Below, piece by piece: positions 35,187 to 44,941 of a DNA stretch of 64,000 nucleotides. Location of the stretch: contig CALSFV010000064.1 of assembly GCA_943737045.1 (NCBI GenBank), forward strand, positions 1 through 64,000. The letters are read 5' to 3'. The position numbers and the translations under genes are program-made. The notes below the pieces were generated by a model. It saw only the letters and a program-made list of their open reading frames with translations, made no database searches and had not been told where the DNA came from. Each line of letters starts with the position of its first letter. Within the stretch, counting starts at the first letter, position 1. This stretch comes from Parapristionchus giblindavisi (taxonomy: Eukaryota; Nematoda; Chromadorea; Rhabditida; Diplogasteridae).

Positions 35187-38100
35187 CTACAGTATCTCCT
35201 CTTGACCAATATTTGGTGTAAACGATTGGACGACGACATACTGCGGGTGAGTATCGCGACCGACGAATGCCAGTAACGACTTCTTGCAAACCTCAACACA
35301 ATACCGTAATCGAGAACTACCGTAATTTTGTCAAATATCGTACCTGATTGGCGGTCCTTGAATACGATAGTAGAGTCATGGCAGATACCGTATCCTCCCC
35401 CTCTATGGTAGTGTCCAAACAACGAACCATGAAATCAGCGTGAGCCACGCCAGGAACAGCTAAAAAGAAAAATTTTATTGATTGATAATGAAAGAAATCA
35501 AGGAAATCGATCGATAGCCGTGTTTGTTCATAATAAAAAAAATAAAAATGCCGGATCGGAATATATAAATGTTTGTGAAAACATGTGAGATATGATAAAA
35601 CTAACAGTTTATCTCATGGTAGATCGTATCATAAAAATGATGTTAAATGTATTTTGGATTACATACTAAATAATAGTTATGCATTTTATGGAGGTAACTA
35701 TTACAAACAAGAAAAGGTATTCCACAGGGTAACAACGCATCCCCACAAATAGCCGATTTAACACTGACAGTTATGGAATTTCAATGCATACAAAAGAATA
35801 TTAATTCAAGCAATCCCTTGTCTTATTCGCTCGGTAAAACATACCGATATATAGACGACTTATTACATATTTCTGATAAGACAAAACTATTCATAGAAAT
35901 TACCAAGGCTATGTATCATAATTCACTGTGCCTTCCTAGACATAAATATTAAAATTAAAAATGGTAGAGCTACTACTGAGCTATATAACAAAACGGATGA
36001 CTATAGTTTCAATGTCATTAAATATCCGCACTATCTCTCTAATATACCAAACTATATAGGGATGAACACATTATCTAGCGAAATACTAAGAATTTATAGA
36101 AATTCTACACATTTCAACTGCTTTATTGCACGCACAAAAACTATTATAGAATATTACACAAAAATTCAGTATCCCATATTTATAATTAAAACAAAAATAT
36201 TTAAGTTACTCAATAAAACACCCATAATAGGCATAAAATATAACAAATCCAACGCAGAAATTTGTTTGAATATTTTAAACTAAAATACTTTAAACTTATT
36301 TAAATTGAAAGTCAAAGACAATAGATAAAACAATCTGGTCAATTAAGAATAGAGCATTATCGAACGGTAGATCAACGACGTGATTCCTATAATCTCTAGC
36401 ATACTCACGCGCTGTCACGTCTCTAACCTTGCAACTTATACTCTCCTCATGTCTGCAAAGTTACTTTCATTTTCCTATACCAATACAATTATATTCGAAA
36501 TGGACATGTTCTTCTATTCAAAGGGATGCGTGAAGAGAGGTATAACCCATCTACGTCTATATGAACTCATGCTTTGTTTGCTCCACTTCTACTACCTTTA
36601 CCTAATTAGATATTCTTTCGAAAATGCTCTCTATAATTTTCCTTTTTCTAACTTAATTTTACAAATTTCCTATGTGGGCTCGTCTACTGATGAGGCCCAA
36701 CCCACATAGGGCGGTTCCGGTGTCTAGAACCAAGGGCCGAAACGTCGGACCGCGTTTGTTTTGAGTATAGTCTCCTTATCATTTCTCTTTTTTAAAGTTT
36801 GTTCACAGTCATGAAACATTTCCCTCTTCTATCTCTCTCATTATAATGAGGAATACTGTATCCATGAAAACAATGATTACCTTTATAAACGAGAAAATGG
36901 CATCCAAAACGAATGCCACTTGTGAGGTAGTAGCCACGAGTCCAAAGATCACGGAACACAACCTACAACGTGATTAATCGATGAATGCGATACTAAATCG
37001 ATCAAGCAAATAATCGTTGAATATCGATTAAAATGATCTACCTTTCTCACTCGCATCGTTTCATCATTGAGTATTGGAATATCCTCAACTACTTCGTAAT
37101 TTGAATCGCTAGATGAATCTGAACATTGAAGACTTATCATCACTGCATTACAGTAACCCCAATATTGTTACAACAGTCATTCTTTTTGTTATGCTCTGTC
37201 TAAAGTCGCGAAGAGAAAAGAAAATCAGAGAAAACAATACTCGTTTTCCAACCTCTCATCTTTTCTCTTTTGTTTATATTCTTTTCACGACTTTTGAACA
37301 CTAGGCTATAATAATTGCCACGTGATTGAATTATAAGCGATTATTTAAACTACAGTTCTTTTTAATAAATACATATTTATTTTTAATATTAAAAAAAAAC
37401 AACTGCAACTTACATATCCGTATATCCACAGATTCTCTTGTCGAATTGTTCGTCGATTGATTAACTTCTTCCATAGCAGCATCCATATCCTCTTGAGTCA
37501 GGGATGATGAGACATCTGAAGCAGGGACAACCTCAATAAAGATATCATTGTTATGAACATATACAATTTTTAAACTGTTTGAAAAGTTAGGATACTATTA
37601 GATTGTTACATTAAATACAATAACAGAAAGTCTACAAGAATAAAAATACATAAAAGATTTTTTGTATTATAAAAATGCCGTTCCACTCAATGCTTTACTT
37701 ATCGCAAATGACTCACAGGCTTCGATATTCCTTCTTCAGTCATTTTACTCTTCAGCATTTTGGTCTTACGGCCAATCGCAATTCTTCGAGCGATGAATAA
37801 TCTCTAAATAAATAATGTAAGTAACATTAAGCAAATTATCTACATATTTTAGTAACCACAGATTGGTGTTAATACAATAATAACAACAATCTTTCATAGG
37901 ATTTTAATTATGCGCATGACATTTATGTGGTACAATACCTCTTCATTTGTACGTTTATCGATAGTTGATGGAATGAATTCATCAATAGATGTAGGTGGAA
38001 GATCCCTCTTGAGTTTTATCACATGAATGAAACCTGAAAACGTAGGATTAATAATTTCTTAGCAATGAATATTCTGATAAACTGAAACCATTAACTATAA

Positions 38101-38457
38101 AAGGAGTAGCTCGAACCATACTCAAGAAGGATTGACACTTGTTCGGGTAGTAGATAAGCATAGAAAGTATGAACACTGTCTGGTCCGAGAGTTTCCATCA
38201 ATGATCCACAATCGGCAATCATACGATATTTGTCACGAAGAACGATGATATCTAAAAGGATAAAAGTACTCGAACAAGATTAGTTTAGTTAACCTAACGA
38301 CGAGCATAAGATTTCATTGATTATATTACTGCTTCATAATAATATTATCATGTACTGAATATAACTTACCATTTCTGTTGTAGACAATGAAAGCATCGTT
38401 GACAAGATGAACAGAAATGCTCCGACTAGTGGAAGCCTCTGAGTCTTCGTTGTTCAT
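35187..38457 (-). CDS. TSEN34: tRNA-splicing endonuclease subunit TSEN34 (Sen34)
   Basis: Nine minus-strand exons: 38370-38457, 38117-38251, 37939-38033, 37717-37803, 37414-37531, 37042-37142, 36881-36962, 35344-35459, 35187-35291. The product has 308 residues; human has 310. The N-terminal domain (DIIVLRDKYRMIADCG, LLPEQVSILLEYG) resembles TSEN34's. The catalytic domain has VFRDLWTRGYYLTSGIRFG, then the expected catalytic triad: Tyr234 in FLVYK, His242 in GVAHADF and Lys277 or Lys278 in VCKKSLL. Sen34 cuts the 3' splice site of intron-containing tRNA precursors. The 1.4 kb intron between exons 7 and 8, inside the catalytic domain, holds a Penelope-like fragment. Divergent from BUD13 (304 bp apart), and upstream of LSM2 on the same strand. 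Confidence 0.93.
35664..36283 (+). pseudogene. Broken reverse transcriptase fragment, Penelope-like
   Basis: Antisense in a TSEN34 intron and more AT-rich than its surroundings. It shows GIPQGNNASPQIADLTL, then YRYIDDLLHI (the YxDD catalytic motif), then LDINIKIKNGRATTELYNK and DDYSFNVIKYPHYLSNIPNY. The order and spacing match the RT family with GIPMG..APLLADL and FRYIDDVLS. At least two frameshifts (near 35715 and 35940) break the frame, and N-terminal and endonuclease parts are missing. The nearby hammerhead-like motif favours a Penelope-like element, but the class is inferred. Confidence 0.7.
36682..36750 (+). ncRNA. Hammerhead ribozyme-like motif
   Basis: The core CTGATGA (36687-36693) is followed by stem II GGCCC/GGGCC (694-698 with 734-738), then GAAAC (739-743) and GTC (744-746). 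These are the three invariant parts of a hammerhead in the right order. The stem II loop has its own hairpin (GGTTC/GAACC). Stem III would be just AC/GT with no loop, which can pair only between two copies. Stem I is short (GTCT/GGAC) with one unpaired A. Minimal dimer-acting hammerheads are known in Penelope-like elements, which fits the RT fragment 400 bp upstream. Activity is unproven. Confidence 0.5.
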
Positions 38458-38760
38458 GTAGAACTGATATAGAGAAGATTCTCATAAGTTTTGTAATAAC
38501 TTCTAATAGATATTAGGAAAATAAATTTTAAAATAGGAAAGATTTACAATTTTAAATAAAATTTCGAATGTTCAAATGAATCCGCGTCCGTATTTAAGAT
38601 TGGTAAAATGAGATTTTCCAACAGTATTTTCGATACCCACTGTTATTAATTATCGTAAACTGATTTTTGTGTGCACTTTCGAAAGTTTTTCACATCGCTA
38701 TTTATTTCAAATTTACTTCAATTTCATGCTTAATTTTGTTACTAATATTCTGCATTATAG
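38458..38760. promoter_or_regulatory. Shared divergent promoter region TSEN34/BUD13
   Basis: Only 303 bp separate the two start codons. AT-rich, no obvious TATA box. Both start codons lie just after splice-acceptor-like sequence (CTATATCAG on the minus strand, GCATTATAG on the plus strand), suggesting trans-spliced messages from one bidirectional promoter. Confidence 0.5.
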
Positions 38761-41700
38761 ATGTCGGACGCTGCAGCGCTCTCCAAAGCTGAATATCTCA
38801 AGCGGTATTTGTCGGGAGGAGGTGGCGACGCGGGAAGTTCCACTAAAAAGAAGAAGAAATCAAAGAAATGGAAGCCTGTTGGTTCTGGGTTCGTCATTTT
38901 TATAAGAATTTTCTCATTAGATTGATCTCATCGATTTAATTTACTATTTCTCCCAATCAGCGCATGCATTTTGTTTGTCAGAACTTGACATTTCTTTTCA
39001 ATGTTCAACAGATTCTTTGGCTGCTAACTATGATGCTAATAAATCTTTTATTCTAGAATAACGATCGTCGAAGAGGATGCTTTCATGTCAATCAATTCTG
39101 GTGCAAAGCCCGATATGGACTCGGACATGGAGGAGGAAATTCAGATTGAGGTAATTTTATTAGGGACTTTACTATCACTATTCCCCATCAACGATGCTCA
39201 TTGTACCGAATAACTAAACTACTTATCAATGCTTCCATCTTTAGCTTCGATTCTAAATTTAACTACTGCGATTACAAATAATTATTGAATTCAGGCCGAA
39301 ATCAAGCGCAAAGTGGATTCGACCAAGGCGAAGTTCCGTAATGCTTTCAGTGCTGTAGAAGAACCTGTTATCAAAAAAGGTTAGAGATTTGTTCTATCCG
39401 CATTCGTTCACTAATATTCTTCATTGACTATTTCTTTCATATAATTCTGACGTAATCGTTTTGTCGTCTACTCTCCGAATACAATAGAATACATTTTCTC
39501 TGCAAGTTGGTAGGCAAAATAATTTCAAATTCGTGCGTTTCTTTAAATAGCTAAGATAATCTCTCAGATGCTGAATAATATAACTGCTGAATAAGATGTT
39601 CCCTTTATTTTAGCTACTACAGCGAATGCTTATATCTGACACATCAAAACTAAACTACGTTCATTCCAGAGCCGTTAAGTCGTTCACCATCTCCGGATCC
39701 TCCTCGAAGACAACGTATAGATTCTGGTAGTCCTCCACCTCGAAGACAACGACGTGATTCCGACAATTCTCCACCAAGGGCTGGCCAGAGACGCTCATCA
39801 CCTCCTGTAGCTAGGAAACGTCGGGATTCAGATACATCTCCTCCCCGTAGACAACGAAGGGACTCGGATAATTCACCGCCACGGGCTGGCCAAAGGCGTT
39901 CCTCTCCAGTCGCAACCAGAAAACGCCGTGATTCAGACGCGTCACCTCCGAGACGAAAACGACGGGATTCTGATAACTCTCCACCAAGGGCCGGCCAGAG
40001 ACGTTCGTCTCCGCCAATGGCCAGAAAGAGGCGAGACTCTGATGCATCACCGCCTCGTAGACAACGAAGGGACTCGGACAATTCACCGCCACGGGCCGAG
40101 AAGGGAAGAAAACGACGTGACTCGGATGCATCTCCTCCTCGACGTGGACGAAGAGATTCAGATGCTTCACCACCAAGGAAGAGGAAGACTTCAGATTCAT
40201 CTCCACCTCGACGAAGAGAAGCAGACTCTAGCCCCCCGAGGAGGAAAAGGATGGCCACTCCGGAGATTGTGAGTTTTCAAATATAATATTTTATTGTTTC
40301 CTTTGATCTTTTCACTCTAAACCCTGCAACAATATGTTTTTGGCTTAAATGAAAGTTGAAATCGATTGTACAAACTTATATTTACTCATTGTCCTGAATG
40401 AGGAGTTATAGTAGACTTACGCTAAAAGTAATAACCAACTTTGAGTAGATCAATAATCGTAATATGTTCAGAATCGTGCTGCTTCATCACCTAAGCGTAT
40501 CAAAGAGGAGCCAATCGATGAGAATGATGGACCAATGGTATACTGTAGTAGTTTATCGATTTTCTATGATATGCTGTAGTCTTGCCCTTTTATCTATTTT
40601 TGACTGTCGGGAATGTTGATTTATACTCTATCGATTGGCTTTAAGCTATAATCAGCAAACGGGTGACATTCACAATATAAAAGAGTATTTTGTAAATATG
40701 AAATTGATTTCAGACTCGTACATTGGATGGTAAGAAGGCTGGACTACAATCTGCTGCTGATTTACGTGAAGAAGGAATAATGATGAAGAATCGAGAAGTT
40801 GAGGTACTCTATTAATATTAAATTCACTCTAACAATATTATTGATTTTTGAATCAAGAGAAGTTGTCAAGAGAAGACGATTGTTCTTTTATAAGATTGTT
40901 ATGGGATATGTCTTGGTTGAAACATAGATGCTCATTTGAACTTGTATTCTTATGATTATTTTCGTTTAATTTGAATAATTCTTCTTGTTTCTATTATAGT
41001 TCAGTACAATCTTAAAAAGCTTCATATATTTCAACCCCACTCTAGTCACTCACTCTCGCATCCGTTCGCAGACTGAGAGAGTATGACTAGAGCGGAGAGT
41101 TTGTAGGATAGAGAAAGATGTAATTGATTGTAGATGTTCACGAAGCTCGCGGCTGAGATTTCTGGTCGAGGAGCGGAGACAATTACAAGACAGAAGATGG
41201 TTGGAAGAGGACGAGATAAACCTGAAGATAAGGTACTGTAACTTACTGGTATACTGTAGTCGATCCCTGTTTATCGATTGACAGTATTTTATCGCTATGG
41301 TACTGTAGAATATTGATATACTGTAATCATTACCTTTTTTCGACAGTACCAAGGACAAGTTTCACACATTTTATTTGTTGATAAATATTAATTAGTACTG
41401 AATACCGTAATGAGTACAATCGTTGCAGGAGAAGAAAGAGCGTGAGGCAGCGAAGCAGGCCGAACTAGAGGACAAATACAAATCGTGGAACAAGGGACTG
41501 CACCAGCAAAAGGAGGTTGGTAACTACCGTAATCCCAATGAACCATAATAATCTATCGCAAATTGACTATATCTTTATTGATTGTTATTATAAATAATAA
41601 TATTATTTTAAGCGTGCAGAGAAGCTGGAAGAGGCAGTGAGAGTTGCAGCTGAACCATGGGCGAGGGCGAAAGATGATGAGGCTATGAATGATCATCTCA

Positions 41701-44120
41701 AGTGAGATATTTGTTAATTATTATGGGCCTTTATTATGGGTTAACCATTCTGGATAAAGTGAATGAGTAATGATTAATATGAATCTTTTCGAAAATCGAA
41801 ATTTAATTAAAGTATTTGTTTTGAGTAAACTCATTAACTTTGTCTCTCGCCATCTACATTTGCTCATTTTGTTTTTGTTTTTTTCTAAAGACAATTGGTC
41901 ATCGTCCCATGTGATATAACTAAAAATGATTTCAGAGATCTGATCAATGAGAAGGAAGATCCTATGGCTAAGATGATACTACAGAAGAGACAGAAGATTG
42001 ATATTCAGAAAGGACGATATGGTATTTATTTATTTATTTCTGATTATTCATTTTTGTTGTTTAAAATATTATTGTTTAACCTTTCCCTATATTCCGTATA
42101 TCAGCACTGTTGACTACTGTAATCTCTCACTTTTGTGGAACAATAGAAGAGTAATTGTGTGGGCGCTGTTCATTATTTGCTCATCATTGAGGTTTTCTCA
42201 TCTAATTAATTCATGTAATCCATAGACTTCTTCCTCATTATCCTCTTCCCATCTCCTATTCCACTCAATCTTAGGCCTCATATATAACAAAAGTAGTCTA
42301 TGAAGGGACGAGAGATTATGGGAGATTGAGAGAGTGCAGCAAGGCGAGAGAGTATACGAAAGTGAGAGGGGATGTAAGAACAAGGGGACAATTAATGAGA
42401 CGGTGCAATGTTGAGTTGGAACATTTTTCCTGGAACTTCATTTATCGGACCATTTTTATTGGATCACCGTTCAGGGAACAATTTGTTTCAGAATGATATT
42501 CTGGGAATCCTTCATTTTGTCATTTTGGACCGCTCATTTCGGATCATTTCTTTCGGAATGACCAGCTCGGAATTATGCATTTCAGAAATTATTCTTTCAA
42601 AAACCTCATCTCGGAACTTTTTTTCTGGAACTCTTTCAATGGAACTATGGTTCTGGAACCTCTTACCTCATTCACACATTTTATTCATTCATTTCTGTAC
42701 CGTGTTTCTCCAAAACGCATATTATATCAAACTATTATATCAAATTATATTATATTATATTGTACCACCGATTCCTACAGCGAGAGACATGAGAGTAATG
42801 AGCATAGGTGGGCACGATGGGGGAAAGGCTGTGCGCAAACCTGGGAATTGTAAGGCAAGGCTATGCGCATGACCATTTTTTAGCAAATTTAGCTGGAAAT
42901 TTTCCAAGTTTTGCGAGGCAAGGCTATGCGCAAGGGAAGGCAAGGCTGTGCGCGAAAAGAATTCGTTTTCACGCGCCCACCTATGGTAATGAGGAGATAA
43001 GCGTCAAACAAACAAATGAGAATGAAAATGAGTATGCAAAAGAGTATGCATATGAGAAATTACCATGACCAACAAGATCTAAAGTTCAACAAACATCAGT
43101 TTTCGGAGATCACTTTCCAACACGAAAGTTCCGAGAAAAAAGTTCCCAAAACATAGTTCCGAAAAAAAGTTCCGAAACGTGGTTTCCCATATTATAATTA
43201 CGAAATGAGAATTCCAGCCCTTTCATTCCAATAAAAACTTTCCCCAAATAGCGGTGTCCGAATGAATAGTTTTGAAGTGAGAGTTCTTTTTTAAAAGTGC
43301 CCAACTAGAAGTTTCGAAATACAGTGTTCCAAGAAAAATGTTCCAACTCAACATTGCACCAATGAGACTAAAGAAGAAAAGAAGATGAACGAGAATGATT
43401 AATCCAATCTTGCCTCTGATTCCGAACCAGGCGAGCACTCCCGTATAATTAGCTTCTATAAGCCGGATGTAGCTTATTTCCGGTCGGGAGTACTGTATAC
43501 TGTTATTGTCCTGATTATTGAATATAATGAGGTTTGTACACATTACCTCCGCCATAAGATATAAACAGTGGCTTATCTTATTGCGGGGGTGATGGGTACA
43601 AACCTTGTCATAAGTCTGACCTAATTATGACCCAATGCCCGTGTACCGTTGCTAATATCAATATTATAAAGTACTTTGGAACGGCACGATCATGTCCCTG
43701 TTCAGGATTTCTCTAGATCCATCCCTGCCTTGTTTTGATCCTATCCTACGGTCTTCCTTATCCCTTTCTCAACCTCTCTGGTCGTTATATCTGTTTTCCG
43801 AAAAAATAGGAAAAGTGTTTGAACTTAGTTTTGCAAGATATCACTAATATTCGGCTAATTACAGTATATCCTCGATATGAGGGAGCGTGGCCGCCCAATC
43901 GATTCGGAATCCCTCCAGGATATCGATGGGATGGTGTCATTAGGGGTCAGTTTATTGAATTATTGATTTTCGAATACTGTAGGTCATATGATTTATTGAT
44001 TTTGGTAAATTATTGATTGTTATTTCAGGTAACGGATTCGAGGGTCAACTATCTCTATCAGCCAATCAGAAGCGTGCCTCTGAACAGGAATTCTATCAGA
44101 ATATTCAATGTTATGAATGA
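38761..44120 (+). CDS. BUD13: BUD13, RES complex splicing factor
   Basis: Twelve exons: 38761-38888, 39057-39150, 39295-39379, 39670-40268, 40472-40537, 40714-40803, 41134-41232, 41429-41515, 41613-41701, 41936-42021, 43865-43945, 44029-44120. The product has 531 residues. The N-terminus [13 protein letters not shown] matches BUD13. Residues about 103-302 are a low-complexity array of RRDSDxSPPR-like units typical of animal BUD13. The C-terminal half has [36 protein letters not shown] and the signature [19 protein letters not shown]13 with SNIP1/Pml1 and RBMX2/Snu17 forms the RES complex, which helps the spliceosome activate and retain unspliced RNA. The 1.8 kb intron before the signature exon contains nested MITEs. 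A likely polyadenylation signal is at 44259-44264. Confidence 0.95.
42402..43359. mobile_element. 958-bp hAT-type foldback MITE in BUD13 intron
   Basis: Inverted ends GGTGCAATGTTGAGTTGG, with a perfect 8-bp target duplication AATGAGAC (42394-42401, 43360-43367). The arms are full of degenerate TTTC.GGAAC phrases. No transposase. An 8-bp duplication fits hAT or P-type elements. Confidence 0.88.
42803..42985. mobile_element. 183-bp MITE nested in the 958-bp MITE
   Basis: Inverted ends CATAGGTGGGC/GCCCACCTATG and a perfect 8-bp duplication GTAATGAG (42795-42802, 42986-42993). Inside are three to four copies of a GGCAAGGCTATGCGCA-like word. Confidence 0.88.
43531..43604 (+). ncRNA. 74-nt pre-miRNA-sized hairpin
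   Basis: GGTTTGTAC...CATAAGATA pairs with TATCTTATT...GTACAAACC over about 31 positions. Two mismatches are compensated by G-U pairs, two are not, and the loop is about 12 bases. It lies in the sense strand of the large BUD13 intron, about 170 bases beyond the MITE. Size and pairing fit a microRNA precursor, but a tiny foldback repeat would look the same. Confidence 0.4.
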
Positions 44121-44941
44121 TTATCGATTGATTTTCTCTATTTTATCGATCGATCGACAGTGTACTGTATCTCAAACTTTCTCCCTTCCTCTTTCTCTGG
44201 TTGTAATCTCGTTGTTTGTTGTTTTTTTATTATATTATATTATCTCAAAAATGCTTCAAATAAATTTTGCACTAATTATTGATTGGTGGTATAAATTTGG
44301 TATGAAATGGTATAGTTTCCATTCATATTTCACCTATACATGTAAATGTCTTGTGTGTTTGTGTTGTACAATGTAGGTATAATGAAATGTCCATGGATTA
44401 AATGTGCTTATGAATTAAGGAATATTACGTCACGATTACGGTAGAGATGGTGTCGACCTATAAAGGTACTGATTTATTGATTTTTTATTATGTTCCTTGA
44501 TCGTTCAGTAGTTGCGTAATGAGATTGATGATCATTATTCTTTTGTATATTCCAAAGTTCATAATTCGATATAGTTGTTGATGTTGATCATTGAGTGAAA
44601 GTGAATCATTATCTAGAAGAATGATTTATTAGTTCTATGACATCACTGTTTTTATTTCATTTTGATCTGAGAGAGTAAGAATAGAGATGGAGATACTATC
44701 CCATTCCCTCCCCAATGGGCCATTAAAAGTACGTGATAGAACACATAGAGTTAGTGTGAGATTGTGCAATGATACTCTTCTTTCTCCATATATACAGTGA
44801 GACGATTATAATAATCCTCATTCCATTAATGCGCTCTATAGTCTATATATCACCACCCTCTCCCATAGTCGCTTCTTTGACACTTGGTCGTCATTTTGGC
44901 TACTTTCTAATCAATAATTTATTTCCTTTTTTTGTAGGTCG
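44121..44941. other. Intergenic BUD13-SLC9B
   Basis: BUD13 3' flank (AATAAA at 44259-44264) and upstream region of the first antiporter gene. No further coding exon recognised. TTTTTTTGTAG directly precedes the next start region. Confidence 0.5.

Noticed and set aside
36380..36709. 109-codon frame downstream of the RT fragment as a GIY-YIG endonuclease
   Set aside because: I see no GIY-YIG or catalytic Arg/Glu pattern; it ends inside the hammerhead-like motif and is probably chance.
39650..40258. 202-codon minus-strand frame opposite BUD13
   Set aside because: Shadow of the RRDSDxSPPR coding repeat; the plus strand continues in phase into flanking BUD13 exons.
42402..42700. Heat-shock-element cluster in the MITE arms
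   Set aside because: The TTC and GAA words are frequent but mostly spaced by three bases instead of the two a heat-shock element needs.
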